Positions 50,668 through 61,405 of a stretch of 64,000 bases of DNA are shown piece after piece. The stretch's first letter is position 1, and each line of letters begins with the position of its first letter. The stretch is from NCBI RefSeq assembly GCF_006716745.1, contig NZ_VFPP01000001.1, positions 6,149,386 through 6,213,385 of the forward strand, in the 5' to 3' direction. A program made the position numbers and the translations under genes. The DNA comes from Saccharothrix saharensis. GTDB lineage: Bacteria > Actinomycetota > Actinomycetes > Mycobacteriales > Pseudonocardiaceae. The notes beneath the pieces are model-generated. The model was not told where the DNA came from, searched no databases, and saw only the letters and a list, made by a program, of their open reading frames with translations.

Positions 50668-50869
50668 AGTCCTCGTCTTCGGACTCGACGACACAGCCGC
50701 TGCCCAACAGGACCGGAACTCACGGCTGACACCAGCAGTCCGACCCGCATTCGGTAGCATCTGTGCCGGGCAAAGCCAGTCCCGACCGAGGGTAACGACG
50801 TGCGCGGTACCGGTTCTGAACTGCGGGAACGGCTCTGATGCCGGAGTGTGCTGAAGTCACAACTTGACT

Positions 50870-50874
50870 AGAGT
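50870..50874. other. attR core (AGAGT)
   Basis: The right crossover. Left of it is prophage (with AACTTGAC just before), right of it the host repeat unit GAGTCCTACGTTCAGG begins at 50871. It matches the attL core at 9920. Deduced by reconstruction. Confidence 0.7.
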
Positions 50875-50943
50875 CCTACGTTCAGGACCCCTGAGTTCAA
50901 CGCTCGGGCATACCCGCCGGTATGCCCGAGTCGTACGCTCAGG
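50871..50943. repeat. Right part of host repeat array with hairpin terminator
   Basis: Units GAGTCCTACGTTCAGG (50871-50886) and GAGTTCAACGCTCGGG (50893-50908) keep the 22-base period. A third, GAGTCGTACGCTCAGG (50928-50943), is spaced differently. Between them CTCGGGCATACC (50903-50914) pairs perfectly with 50919-50930, a 12-pair stem that likely terminates the convergent host genes. Confidence 0.75.
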
Positions 50944-50988
50944 TGCGCGAACGTGGGACTCCCGCGGCGCGAACCCAGGACTCTCGGG

Positions 50989-51642
50989 TCAGTCGGGGAG
51001 GACGACGGAGACGATGCCGGCCAGGTGGGCCAGGCGGGCGACCTCGGCGGCGCGGAACATCGGGCCGCCCGGACGGCCCACCAGCAGGACCCGGTCCGGC
51101 TTGCCGAGCGGGGTGGCGGCCAGTTCGGTGCCCAGCTCCTGCCAGGTCTCGGGCACCCAGGAGTCCTCACCGTCCAGCACGGTGGCACGGGCCAGCGGCA
51201 GCCACGGCGGGGTCTGGAGCTTGGTCTCGGGCGCGGCCGAGGACGAGGTCAGGCGGTGCACGGTGCTGCCGTCCCACGACACGACCACCGCCCACCCGGC
51301 ACGGATGATCTTCGGCACGCCCTCGGTGAACACCGCGAGCCCGTGCGCGGGCTCCTCGGCGACCTCCTCCACCAGCTCCAGCTCGCGGTGGGTGTCCAGC
51401 ACGCCGGCGTACGGCCGGACCGCGTCCACCTCGACGCCCTCGATGGACTCGGCGGCCGTGATCAGCACGTCCGGCAGCCGCCCCGAGGGCAGCTCGACCA
51501 CCAGGTCGTCGATGGCCAGGCCGGCCCCGCGCTCCACCACGTCCACGCTGAGGATGTCGGCCCCGATCTCTCCGAGCGCGGAGGCGACCGCGCCCAGGGT
51601 GCCGGGACGGTCCGGGAGCTGGACCCGGATCAGGAAGGACAC
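50989..51642 (-). CDS. ACT-domain amino-acid-binding protein
   Basis: A 217-residue protein with an N-terminal ACT domain (LIRVQLPDRPGTLGAVASAL and GADILSVDVVE), probably a second ACT-like part further on, and a C-terminal Ala/Leu-rich tail (MFRAAEVARLAHLAGIV). It resembles the uncharacterised ACT protein found between ligA and gatC in many actinobacteria. The GTG at 51642 has GGAGG eight bases upstream; a longer open frame upstream lacks this support. It likely binds an amino acid and regulates an unknown target. It is the first host gene after the prophage. Confidence 0.85.
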   Translation of the reverse strand: MSFLIRVQLPDRPGTLGAVASALGEIGADILSVDVVERGAGLAIDDLVVELPSGRLPDVLITAAESIEGVEVDAVRPYAGVLDTHRELELVEEVAEEPAHGLAVFTEGVPKIIRAGWAVVVSWDGSTVHRLTSSSAAPETKLQTPPWLPLARATVLDGEDSWVPETWQELGTELAATPLGKPDRVLLVGRPGGPMFRAAEVARLAHLAGIVSVVLPD

Positions 51643-51866
51643 GGTGCACGCCTCCAAAGGCTGTGGTGGAGCGGCGGGGTGGAAACTCGCCGGTCGATGA
51701 TTCTCGCAGACGCAGCTTCGCTTTCCGACCCACCGGCCGCGTTGCGCGCGGGTAAAATCGCGCACCCACGCGCGCGAGCGCGGGTAACCCGGTCGGAGGT
51801 CGGCCTGACCAGCCAATAGACTCGGCAGGTCCAAAATCCGAAAACCGACCCACGGGGGTTGACGAG

Positions 51867-52162
51867 GTGCCCAGCATCTCCCGCGACGAGGTCGCGCACC
51901 TGGCCCGCTTGGCGAGGCTCGCCGTCACCGACGACGAGCTGGACCTGTTCGCCGGCCAGTTGGACGTGATCCTGCAGTCGGTGGCCACGGTGGGCGACAT
52001 CGCCACCGCGGACATCCCGCCCACTTCGCACGCCGTTCCGCTGACCAACGTGTTCCGCGAGGACGTGGTGCGTCCCAGCCTCGGTCAGCAGCAGGCGCTC
52101 GCGGGCGCCCCCGCCGCCGAGGACGGCCGCTTCCGCGTGCCCCGCATCCTGGGGGAGGAAGC

Positions 52163-52166
<4 letters not shown>
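51867..52166 (+). CDS. gatC: Glutamyl-tRNA(Gln) amidotransferase subunit C
   Basis: A 99-residue belt-like subunit that stabilises GatA-GatB. The pattern [20 protein letters not shown] and later [19 protein letters not shown] is that of GatC. It starts at GTG 51867 and its stop overlaps the gatA ATG by ATGA. It is the first gene of the amidotransferase operon, which converts Glu-tRNA(Gln) (and Asp-tRNA(Asn)) to the amidated forms. Confidence 0.95.
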
Positions 52167-53676
<1,510 letters not shown>

Positions 53677-53680
<4 letters not shown>

Positions 53681-53883
53681 AGAACGGCCCGATGGGGAAG
53701 GCGCGGACGGTCCTCGCGCTGGTCGGGGCCGCGGGTGCGGCCACCAGCGCGTTCTCCACGTTGAAGTCGGCTCGCGGGAAGAAGGACAAGCTCGCCCTGG
53801 TCAACGCGGCGGCGAGCACCCTGGTGGCGATCACCGGCGCGGCGCTGGCCGTGCGGGGTCTGCGGAAGGACGGGAAGGCATGA
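53677..53883 (+). CDS. Small membrane protein between gatA and gatB
   Basis: A 68-residue protein with two weakly hydrophobic segments ([18 protein letters not shown] and [18 protein letters not shown]) and basic ends. The GTG overlaps the gatA stop by four bases and its stop overlaps the gatB ATG, so it lies fully within the operon. It is not part of the known GatCAB complex. Its function is unknown; membrane association is inferred. Confidence 0.75.
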
Positions 53884-55382
53884 CGTCGGTGCACGAGCTG
53901 ATGGACTACGCCGAGGTCATCGAGCGCTTCGACCCGGTGCTGGGGTTGGAGGTGCACGTCGAGCTGCACACCAACACCAAGATGTTCTGCGGGTGCGCGA
54001 ACGTCTTCGGCGGCGAGCCGAACACGCAGGTCTGCCCGGTCTGCCTGGGCATGCCGGGCGCGCTGCCCGCGGTGAACGGCAAGGCGGTGGAGTCGGCGAT
54101 CCGGATCGGGTTGGCGCTCAACTGCGAGATCGCCGAGTGGTGCCGGTTCGCCCGGAAGAACTACTTCTACCCGGACATGCCGAAGAACTTCCAGACCTCG
54201 CAGTACGACGAGCCGATCGCGTTCAACGGCTTCCTCGACGTGACGCTGGACGACGGCTCGCTGTTCCGGGTCGAGATCGAGCGCGCGCACATGGAGGAGG
54301 ACACCGGCAAGTCGCTGCACGTCGGCGGCTCGACCGGCCGCATCCACGGCGCGGAGCACTCGCTGCTGGACTACAACCGCGCGGGCGTGCCGCTGATCGA
54401 GATCGTCACCAAGCCGATCACGGGCACCGGTGAGCGGGCGCCCGAGGTGGCGCGGGCGTACGTGACGGCGCTGCGGGACCTGCTGAAGGCGCTCGACGTG
54501 TCGGACGTGCGGATGGACCAGGGTTCGCTGCGCTGCGACGCGAACGTGTCGCTGATGGCGAAGGGCGCGGCGGAGTTCGGCACGCGCACCGAGACCAAGA
54601 ACGTGAACTCGCTGCGCAGCGTCGAGCGGGCGGTGCGGTTCGAGATGACCCGCCAGGCGGCGCTGCTGGCGGCGGGCGGGTCGATCACGCAGGAGACGCG
54701 GCACTTCGACGAGTCGACGGGGTCCACCTCGTCGGGCCGGACGAAGGAGACCGCAGAGGATTACCGGTACTTCCCGGAGCCCGACCTGGTCCCGATCGCG
54801 CCGTCGCGCGAGTGGGTCGAGGAGCTGCGCGGCACGCTGCCGGAGCTGCCGTGGGAGCGCCGCAAGCGGGTGCAGCAGGAGTGGTCGCTGACCGACGCCG
54901 AGCTGCGCGACCTGGTGAACGCGGGTGCGGTGGACCTGGTGGCGGCCACGGTGGACGCGGGCGCGACGCCCGCCGAGGCCCGGTCGTGGTGGGTGGCGTA
55001 CCTGACCAAGGAGGCCAACTCCCGCGGTGTCGAGCTGGCCGAGCTCGGCATCACGCCGGCGCAGATCGCGCGGGTCATCGCGCTGGTGAACGCCGGTGAG
55101 CTGACCAACAAGCTCGCCCGCGAGGTCGTCACCGGCGTGCTGGAGGGCGAGGGCGAGCCGGAGGCCGTGGTCGAGGCGCGGGGGTTGAAGGTCGTCTCGG
55201 ACGACTCCGCGCTGGAGAAGGCGGTGGACGAGGCGCTGGCGGCGCAGCCGGACGTGGCGGCGAAGATCCGCGACGGCAAGGTGGCGGCGGCGGGCGCGAT
55301 CGTCGGCGCGGTGATGAAGGCGACGCAGGGTCAGGCGGACGCGAAGCGCGTGCGCGAGCTGATCATCGCCCGCTGCTCGTAG
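53880..55382 (+). CDS. gatB: Aspartyl/glutamyl-tRNA amidotransferase subunit B
   Basis: A 500-residue subunit that phosphorylates and positions the tRNA-bound glutamate for amidation. The GatB signature [15 protein letters not shown] is present after a Zn-binding-like CGCANVFG...CPVCLGMPG part, and the YqeY-like C-terminal domain ([20 protein letters not shown]) follows. It begins at an ATG overlapping the small membrane gene and ends the operon before a strong terminator. Confidence 0.97.
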   Translation: MTSVHELMDYAEVIERFDPVLGLEVHVELHTNTKMFCGCANVFGGEPNTQVCPVCLGMPGALPAVNGKAVESAIRIGLALNCEIAEWCRFARKNYFYPDMPKNFQTSQYDEPIAFNGFLDVTLDDGSLFRVEIERAHMEEDTGKSLHVGGSTGRIHGAEHSLLDYNRAGVPLIEIVTKPITGTGERAPEVARAYVTALRDLLKALDVSDVRMDQGSLRCDANVSLMAKGAAEFGTRTETKNVNSLRSVERAVRFEMTRQAALLAAGGSITQETRHFDESTGSTSSGRTKETAEDYRYFPEPDLVPIAPSREWVEELRGTLPELPWERRKRVQQEWSLTDAELRDLVNAGAVDLVAATVDAGATPAEARSWWVAYLTKEANSRGVELAELGITPAQIARVIALVNAGELTNKLAREVVTGVLEGEGEPEAVVEARGLKVVSDDSALEKAVDEALAAQPDVAAKIRDGKVAAAGAIVGAVMKATQGQADAKRVRELIIARCS

Positions 55383-55840
55383 CGGTCGTTCGACGGTGGG
55401 GCGGTGCCGCGTGCCGGTGCCGCCCCACCGGCGTTCCCCGGGCGGTGCGTCCCCGGGCGTGCGGTCCATTCCCGACCGGTCCCTTTCGGACACCGTTGGT
55501 CACCAATTCGGGACGGGCCGTGGCCGAACGGGAAATGGTCGGGCGGTGATTCCACGTCGGGCGGACCGCGCGAACCGGCCCTATTGCGGACCCGGAGTGC
55601 CTCCAGCCTGTTAACACGTTCGCCCATTCGAGTGGTAACACTTCCGGGAGCGCGCCTCCCGCGCTGGTCAGCGAAGCCTGCGACCAGCCCCTTCGTAGCT
55701 CTGGGTAAATTTACTCCTCCCCACGTACGTCCATCTGTGTCAGGCTTGGGCCGTTCGGTAGGGCCGGGGGGCCACCGAAGCGACTTGGACCACCACCCGA
55801 ATGCCCCGTTCAGGGGGCCCGTTGTAGGGGAGGCAACGCC
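55383..55840. other. Intergenic gap with gatB terminator and peptide promoter
   Basis: 458 bases without a supported gene. It holds the terminator below, a short GGGAG/CTCCC stem near 55647, and the perfect palindrome GTAAATTTAC at 55705-55714 in a locally AT-rich patch, a likely regulatory site for the repeat-peptide gene that follows. Confidence 0.6.
55394..55430 (+). terminator. Terminator after gatB
   Basis: CGGTGGGGCGG (55394-55404) pairs perfectly with 55420-55430, 11 pairs with a 15-base loop, starting 11 bases after the gatB stop. Confidence 0.8.
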
Positions 55841-56122
55841 ATGACCCGCACTGACCCGAAGCTCGGCACCCGGTTCGGCACCGTCGACGGCACGGTCGCC
55901 GACGACATCGTCGACACCGGCCAGACCAGCACCGACCTGGTCGACCTCGGCGGGGTGGAGCCGACCGGCGGCCCGTACAAGCCGACCACCGACGACCCCG
56001 AGGTGGAGCGGCTGCTGAAGCCGATGGGCGGCCCCTACAAGCCGACCAGCGACCCGGAGACGAACGGCGGCCCGTACAAGCCGACCACGGACGAGCCGGT
56101 CGCCGTCACCCAGACGAAGTAA
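55841..56122 (+). CDS. GGPYKPT-repeat small protein
   Basis: A 93-residue acidic protein. Three copies of GGPYKPT(T/S)D occur at roughly residues 43-51, 63-71 and 76-84, separated by variable acidic linkers. The N-terminal 40 residues (LGTRFGTVDGTVADDIVDTG) have no repeats. GGGGAGG precedes the ATG by seven bases. It lacks a signal peptide. It is immediately followed by a TPR-CHAT protease gene in the same direction. Repeated short motifs beside a protease suggest a cleavage substrate or a multi-core peptide precursor; this is inference, with no family recognised. Confidence 0.75.
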   Translation: MTRTDPKLGTRFGTVDGTVADDIVDTGQTSTDLVDLGGVEPTGGPYKPTTDDPEVERLLKPMGGPYKPTSDPETNGGPYKPTTDEPVAVTQTK

Positions 56123-56208
56123 TACGGTCGCCGATAATCACGGTGACGTCACGCCGAATGCCGCCGGCCCCCGGGTCGGCGGCATTTCGCTTCCGCTTGT
56201 GATCTCAT

Positions 56209-58830
56209 ATGAGCGTGCCTGGCGAAACGCGTGGTCCCGCCGGACCGGATCACGCGGTCAGACTGGCCCGGCAGTTGCACCGCAGCGCCCGCGACGCGGC
56301 CACCGCCGACCGCCACCCGGCCGCGATCCGGCTGATGCGCCGGGGCCTGGCGCTGCTGGAGACCCCGGGCATCAACCCGCAGGAACGGCTCGAGGTCCGC
56401 ACCCGGCTGCGCAACACGCTGGCGTTCTGCCTCGCCGAGACCGGCAAGGTGGACGACGGCCTCACCCAGCTCGCGGGCGTCGACGCCGAGCTCGCCGGCC
56501 TGCGCGACGAGGCGCTGCGGGCCCACCTGTCCACCCTGGTCAACCTCAACCGCGCCGCCCTGCTGTGCCGGGTCGGCCGCATCGACGAGGGCATCGCCCA
56601 ACTGGACCGGGAGATCGAGCGCAGCGAGCGGCGGCTGCCCGCGCACGCCGACCCCGAAGCCGTCGACCTGCTCGCGCTGGCCCTGTCCAACCGGGGCAAC
56701 GCGTACGGCGAGGTGCACCGCCAGGACAAGGCCGTGCGCGACCTGAACCGCGCGGTCGAGCTGGCCGACGCCCACGACCTGCCGCTGCGCGCCGCGATCG
56801 CCAAGCACGCGCTGGGCAACGCGGTGCAGCGGGCGGGCGACATCCCGGCCGCCCTGCGCCACTACCACGAGGCCAACCGGGCGTTCCAGGACCTCGAACC
56901 CGGTCTGCTGCTGCGGCTGCGCATCGACCAGGCCGAGGCGATGATCAGCGTCGGCCTGGCCGACGAGGCGGGCCGGCTGCTGGACGAGGTGCTGCCGGAG
57001 CTGCGCCGCCAGCGCATCGGGCAGGACGTCGCCGAGGCCGAGCTGTTCCGCGCGGCGGCCGCGTTGCAGGACGGCGACCTCTCGCTGGCCCGGCGGATGG
57101 CGACCTCGGCGCAGCGCAAGCTGGTGCGGCGAGGCAGCCCGGCGTGGGCGGCGGTGGCGGGGCTGATCGCGCTGCGGGTGGACGCGGTGCGCGTGCTCGA
57201 CTCCCGGCGGCCGATCGCCGCGGTGGTGCGGCGCGCGGTCGAGCTGGCCGCCGAGCTGGCCGGGCTGAAGCTGCTGGACCAGGCCGCGTTCGCGCTGGTC
57301 CTGGCCGCCCGGCTGGAGATCCGCCGCGGCGACCCGGACCGCGGCGCGGAGCTGCTGCGGTCCGTGCCCAAGTCGCGCCGGATCGCCCCGATCGACCACC
57401 GGATGCTGCTGCGGCTGTGCCGGGCGGAGCTGGCGCTGGCCCGCGGCAACCAGCGGGTGGCGTTGGCGCAGGCGAAGGCGGGCCTCGCCGAGCTCGGCCG
57501 GATGCGGGACCGGCTCGGCGGGCTGGAACTGGTGTCCGGCACCGCCGTGCACGGCCGTGAGCTGGGCGAACTCGCCGTGCGGCTGGTGCTGGACGGCCGT
57601 GACTCGGCGGCCAACGCCAAGCGGCTGTTCACCTGGCTGGAGCGCACGAGGGCCCAGTTGTACCGGTACGACCCGGCGGAGTCCGCTGTGGACTCGGAGC
57701 TGGGCGAGCGGATCGCCGAGGTGCGCACGTTGAGCCGCGCGCTGCTGCGGGCCCGGCTCGACGGGCTGCCGACCGGGGAGCTGGAGTCGCGGCTCAAGGC
57801 GAGCCAGCGCGCCGCGACGCGGATGGGCTGGAGCGCCAGCCCGTGGGGCACCCCGCGCCCGGTCGTCACGCCGGACGAGGTGCTGGCCAGGCTGGCCGGC
57901 CGCGCGCTGGTGAGCTTCGCCGTGTCCGGTGACGAGCTGATCGCCGTGGTGTTCGCGGGCGACCGGGTGCGCATGGTGCGCCTCGGCTCGGCGAGCGAGG
58001 CCACCGAGGGTGCCCGCCGGCTGCACGCCGACCTGAACGCGCTCGCGCCCGACCACCTGCCGCCCGCGCTGTCGGGGGTCATCTCGGCGTCCGCCCGCCG
58101 CGAGGCGGAGAAGCTGGACCGGTTGCTGCTGCGCCCGCTGGCCCCGATGATCGGCGACCGTTCGCTGGTCGTGGTGCCGACCGGCGCGCTGTACGTGGTG
58201 CCGTGGGGTGTGCTGCCGACCTGCGCGAACCGGCCCACGACGGCGGTGCCGTCGGCCACCGCCTGGGTGTCGGCGATCGGGCGGGAACGCGACGGGGTCG
58301 ACGGCGTGCTGCTGGTGCGCGGCCCGGGGTTGCAGGCCGCGCAGGGCGAGATCGACCGGCTCGCGGGCTACCACGGCGACGCGAAGCTGCTCGGTGTGGG
58401 CGAGGCCAAGGTCGGCGCGGTGCTGGAGGCGTTGGACGGGGTGGAGCTGGCGCACATCGCCGCGCACGGCGAGCACGAGCCGGAGAACGCGCTGTTCTCC
58501 CGGCTGGAGCTGGTGGACGGCGCGATGTTCGCGCACGAGGTCGGCCGGGTGCGCCGGCCACCGCACCGGGTCGTGCTGGCCGCGTGCGAACTGGCGCTCA
58601 ACCGGGTGCGACCCGGTGACGAGCCGCTGGGGTTCGCGGGCGCGCTGCTGGCCGGCGGCGCGCGGACGGTGATCGCCGCGTCCAGCCGGGTGGGCGACGA
58701 GCCGTCGGCTGCGGCGATGGCCGACTTCCACCGCAACCTCGCGGGCGGCGCGTCGCCCGCCGTGGCGTTGGCCGAGGCGGTCGCGGTGGACCCGCTGCGT
58801 CGCCCGTTCGTGTGCCTGGGTTCGGGATGA
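56209..58830 (+). CDS. TPR-CHAT caspase-like protease
   Basis: An 873-residue protein. About residues 10-480 are TPR-like helical repeats rich in Ala/Leu/Arg. The C-terminal CHAT domain (caspase-HetF-associated peptidase) has catalytic His753 in HIAAHGE and Cys793 in VVLAACELA, so a caspase-type dyad is intact. CHAT proteases in bacteria cut specific proteins, for example in conflict systems. The start is ATG 56209, 86 bases after the repeat-peptide stop, with no strong Shine-Dalgarno. No signal peptide. The neighbouring repeat peptide is the natural candidate substrate or regulator. Confidence 0.85.
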   Translation: MSVPGETRGPAGPDHAVRLARQLHRSARDAATADRHPAAIRLMRRGLALLETPGINPQERLEVRTRLRNTLAFCLAETGKVDDGLTQLAGVDAELAGLRDEALRAHLSTLVNLNRAALLCRVGRIDEGIAQLDREIERSERRLPAHADPEAVDLLALALSNRGNAYGEVHRQDKAVRDLNRAVELADAHDLPLRAAIAKHALGNAVQRAGDIPAALRHYHEANRAFQDLEPGLLLRLRIDQAEAMISVGLADEAGRLLDEVLPELRRQRIGQDVAEAELFRAAAALQDGDLSLARRMATSAQRKLVRRGSPAWAAVAGLIALRVDAVRVLDSRRPIAAVVRRAVELAAELAGLKLLDQAAFALVLAARLEIRRGDPDRGAELLRSVPKSRRIAPIDHRMLLRLCRAELALARGNQRVALAQAKAGLAELGRMRDRLGGLELVSGTAVHGRELGELAVRLVLDGRDSAANAKRLFTWLERTRAQLYRYDPAESAVDSELGERIAEVRTLSRALLRARLDGLPTGELESRLKASQRAATRMGWSASPWGTPRPVVTPDEVLARLAGRALVSFAVSGDELIAVVFAGDRVRMVRLGSASEATEGARRLHADLNALAPDHLPPALSGVISASARREAEKLDRLLLRPLAPMIGDRSLVVVPTGALYVVPWGVLPTCANRPTTAVPSATAWVSAIGRERDGVDGVLLVRGPGLQAAQGEIDRLAGYHGDAKLLGVGEAKVGAVLEALDGVELAHIAAHGEHEPENALFSRLELVDGAMFAHEVGRVRRPPHRVVLAACELALNRVRPGDEPLGFAGALLAGGARTVIAASSRVGDEPSAAAMADFHRNLAGGASPAVALAEAVAVDPLRRPFVCLGSG

Positions 58831-58924
58831 CGTCCTGACCAGCCGTTCGACCGGTTGACCGGGATCGCCCGCACCCACTAGTCAGGGTGGAGGAGTTCTT
58901 CGGCGATCACCCCTGGGGGGCCCG

Positions 58925-61405
58925 GTGCGCTGGTTGACGCTCACGGTGTTGTTGTTGGCCACGATGACCACCCCCGCGACCGCCGCGCCCGCGGTCGGCC
59001 GGGCGCACGAGCCGGGCAACGGCCCGGAGCGCAACCAGATCGCGGCCGTCGACCCGCCGCCCCTGGCCACCGCGGCGCGCGGCGACAACTGGCCCGACGC
59101 CAACCCCGGCTACCCGCGTCGCACCGTGCTGCGCGCCTACCCGGAGGACCCGTCCGACCGGGCGATCAAGCTCGGCCTCGCGCCCTACCACGCGCTCGCG
59201 CCGCGCCTGAACGACCTGCAACGGCGCAGCGACCGGGTGTCGGTCGAGGTCGTCGGCCGCTCCACGGCGGGCCGCGACCTCTACCTGGTCACGCTCACCG
59301 CGCCGGAGAGCCCGGCCGAGACCCGCAGGCAGGAGGCGTGGCGGGACGAGATCGAGAACGACCCGGTCTCCGCCGCCCGGGACGTGTTCCTGCGCAGCGG
59401 CTACAAGGCGCCGGTGTGGATCAACGCCAACATCCACGGCGACGAGTGGGAGGGCACCGACGGCGCGTTGCGCGTGATCGAGGACCTGGCCTTCGACCCG
59501 GGCGCGCGGGACTTCCTGCGCCGGCACCGGGTGTACGTGAACCTGACCGCGAACCCGGACGGGCGGGTGGCCGGCACCCGCGCCAACGCGGCCGGGTTCG
59601 ACCTCAACCGCGACTTCGTCACCTCGTCGCAGCCGGAGTCGCGGGCGATGCGGGACGTGGTCCGGCGCACCCAGCCGCTGCTGGTGCTCGACGAGCACGG
59701 GTACGTGGCCAACACGCTGATCGAGCCGACCACCCCGCCGCACGGCCAGAACTACGACTTCGACCTCTACGTCGAGCACGGCTACGCGGGCGGCCTGCGG
59801 ATGGAGGAGGCCGTGCGGGGGCTCGGCCACCCGGAGGCGGCCACGCCGGAGATCCCGTTCCGCGACTACGAGCCGGGCGTGTGGGACGGCTGGGCGCCGA
59901 TCTACACCGCCCAGTACTCGATGTACCACGGCGCGGTGTCCTACACGATCGAGATCCCCATGCGCGTGAACCGGGGCGACTACACGACACAGCCGGTGAC
60001 GGAGTTGCGGCGGCGTTCGGCGATCAACACCGACGTGGTCGAGGCGACGATCCGCAGCGCGCTCGCGTACGTGGACGAGCACCGGGCCGCGATGGTGGAC
60101 AACCAGATCGAGATGTTCCGCCGGGGCCTCGCGGGCGAGCCGCAGCGGTTCGTGCCGGACGGCTTCGTGCCGGGCTTCGGCCCCGAGGACCGCTACACCA
60201 CCGAGTTCCCGCGCGCCTACGTCATACCGGTGGGTGACGGGCAGCGGTCCGGGCAGGCCGCCGCGCGGCTGGTCGACCACCTGGTGGCGCACGACGTGCG
60301 GGTGAAGCGGGCCGACCGGGCGTTCGCGCTGGGTGGCCGCGCGTACCCGGCCGGGTCGTACGTGGTGGACATGCACCAGCCGAAGCGGGCCCTGGCGAAC
60401 GTGATGCTGGAGGCGGGCCGGGACATCTCCGACCGGGTGCCGGTCATGTACGACATCAGCGGCTGGAGCCACCGGCTGCTGTGGGGCGCTTCGGTGGACG
60501 TGGTGCGGCACGGGCGGGTGGACGTGCGCGGGCGTGCCGTGGCGGCGGCGTCGCCCACCGGGTCGCTGGACGCGCCGGTGGGCAGCGACCTGGCGCTCGT
60601 GCTAGCCGACGGCAAGGACGCGGCGGCGGTGAACGACCTGCTCGCCCGGGGCGTCGAGCTGCGCAGGCAGGACGACGGCACGATCGTGGCGCCCGCGTCG
60701 GCGCGCTCGGCGGCCGAGGAGGTGGCGGACCGGTACGGGGCGCGGTTCACCGCGGCGAAGCCGGGCGGCGTGCCGCTGCGGCGGCCGACGGTGGCGGGCG
60801 CGGTCGCGGCGGACGAGCTGAAGGCGTTGCGGGACATGGGTTTCGACGTGCGGCCGGTGTCGACGGCAACGGTGGACGCCGGGTTCGACCTGGCCGAGGT
60901 GGACGTGCTGCTGGTGTCGTCGGGGCTGCGCTACGACCAGCTCGGCGCGCCGGCCAGGGCCGGGGTGGACGCGTTCCTGGCGCGCGGCGGCGTGGTGACG
61001 CGCGGCGCGACGGGCGCGCGGTTCAACGCCGACACCGGGCTGCTGCCGGTGCGCGCGGTGGCGGGCCGGGAGGACGCGAACGGCGTCGTGTCGGTGGTGG
61101 ACGAGGCGGGTGTGGTCGACCACTCGTTCGTGTACGCGCCGTACTGGTTCACCGACCTCGGGCCGGGCGTGACGGCGCGGCAGCGCTACCAGGGCCTGGT
61201 CGCCGGGCACTGGTCGACCCGCCCCGACGGGACCGGCGGCGGCGCGGAGGCGGTCGGGCAGGCGGCGGTCGTGGCGGGCACGTCGCCGCGGGGCGCGCGG
61301 GCGGTCCTGTTCGGCACCGAACCGCTGTTCCGCGACCACCCGAAGGGCTTGTACGCGCAGGTGGCGGACGCCATCTACCGCACCGCCGGCTCCTCGTCGC
61401 GGTAG
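58925..61405 (+). CDS. Secreted M14-family zinc carboxypeptidase
   Basis: An 826-residue exported protein. The signal peptide (residues 1-20, LTLTVLLLATMTTPATA) is followed by an M14 peptidase domain with zinc ligands His171 and Glu174 (HGDE), His258 in DEHGY and general base Glu343 in YTIEIPM, all as in carboxypeptidases A/B. A large C-terminal region with FDVRPVSTATVDAGFDLAEV and VTRGATGARFN is of unknown fold. It starts at GTG 58925 after GGGGGG. Its 3' end overlaps the convergent GntR gene by 31 bases. It probably degrades peptides outside the cell. Confidence 0.88.
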   Translation: MRWLTLTVLLLATMTTPATAAPAVGRAHEPGNGPERNQIAAVDPPPLATAARGDNWPDANPGYPRRTVLRAYPEDPSDRAIKLGLAPYHALAPRLNDLQRRSDRVSVEVVGRSTAGRDLYLVTLTAPESPAETRRQEAWRDEIENDPVSAARDVFLRSGYKAPVWINANIHGDEWEGTDGALRVIEDLAFDPGARDFLRRHRVYVNLTANPDGRVAGTRANAAGFDLNRDFVTSSQPESRAMRDVVRRTQPLLVLDEHGYVANTLIEPTTPPHGQNYDFDLYVEHGYAGGLRMEEAVRGLGHPEAATPEIPFRDYEPGVWDGWAPIYTAQYSMYHGAVSYTIEIPMRVNRGDYTTQPVTELRRRSAINTDVVEATIRSALAYVDEHRAAMVDNQIEMFRRGLAGEPQRFVPDGFVPGFGPEDRYTTEFPRAYVIPVGDGQRSGQAAARLVDHLVAHDVRVKRADRAFALGGRAYPAGSYVVDMHQPKRALANVMLEAGRDISDRVPVMYDISGWSHRLLWGASVDVVRHGRVDVRGRAVAAASPTGSLDAPVGSDLALVLADGKDAAAVNDLLARGVELRRQDDGTIVAPASARSAAEEVADRYGARFTAAKPGGVPLRRPTVAGAVAADELKALRDMGFDVRPVSTATVDAGFDLAEVDVLLVSSGLRYDQLGAPARAGVDAFLARGGVVTRGATGARFNADTGLLPVRAVAGREDANGVVSVVDEAGVVDHSFVYAPYWFTDLGPGVTARQRYQGLVAGHWSTRPDGTGGGAEAVGQAAVVAGTSPRGARAVLFGTEPLFRDHPKGLYAQVADAIYRTAGSSSR

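Larger units (their letters stand above)
9920..50874. mobile_element. Siphovirus-type prophage, about 41 kb
   Basis: A complete-looking tailed-phage genome inserted between the LysE and ACT genes. It has a serine integrase at the left, the full packaging-head-tail-lysis set on the minus strand, a replication block and an immunity block ending at the right. The length of 40,950 bases is typical of such phages. The boundaries are deduced from a shared AGAGT at both ends whose removal restores the host repeat array. In the related chromosomal order ligA is followed closely by ACT-gatCAB, supporting insertion here. At least one gene remnant (Gp88-like) suggests slight decay, but the core genes are intact. 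Confidence 0.9.
50627..50988. other. Right prophage end and host junction
   Basis: 362 bases with no gene. It contains the terminator at 50643-50667, about 200 bases of unannotated prophage end, the attR core AGAGT at 50870-50874, and host repeat units with a strong hairpin (50903-50930). The remaining sequence shows no coding signal. Confidence 0.7.

Noticed and set aside
9955..50868. GTCAAGTT at 9955 and its complement AACTTGAC at 50861 as att arms
   Set aside because: The distances to the proposed core differ (31 versus 2 bases), so they are not symmetric attP arms. The AGAGT junction is better supported because it restores the 22-bp host repeat.
56149..58878. 909-codon minus-strand frame opposite the CHAT gene
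   Set aside because: The mirror frame of a high-GC gene; composition is Arg/Gln/Val-rich without motifs, while the plus strand has the TPR repeats and a complete CHAT catalytic dyad.
58907..60511. 534-codon minus-strand frame opposite the carboxypeptidase gene
   Set aside because: Shadow of the M14 gene, which has all zinc ligands and a signal peptide on the plus strand.
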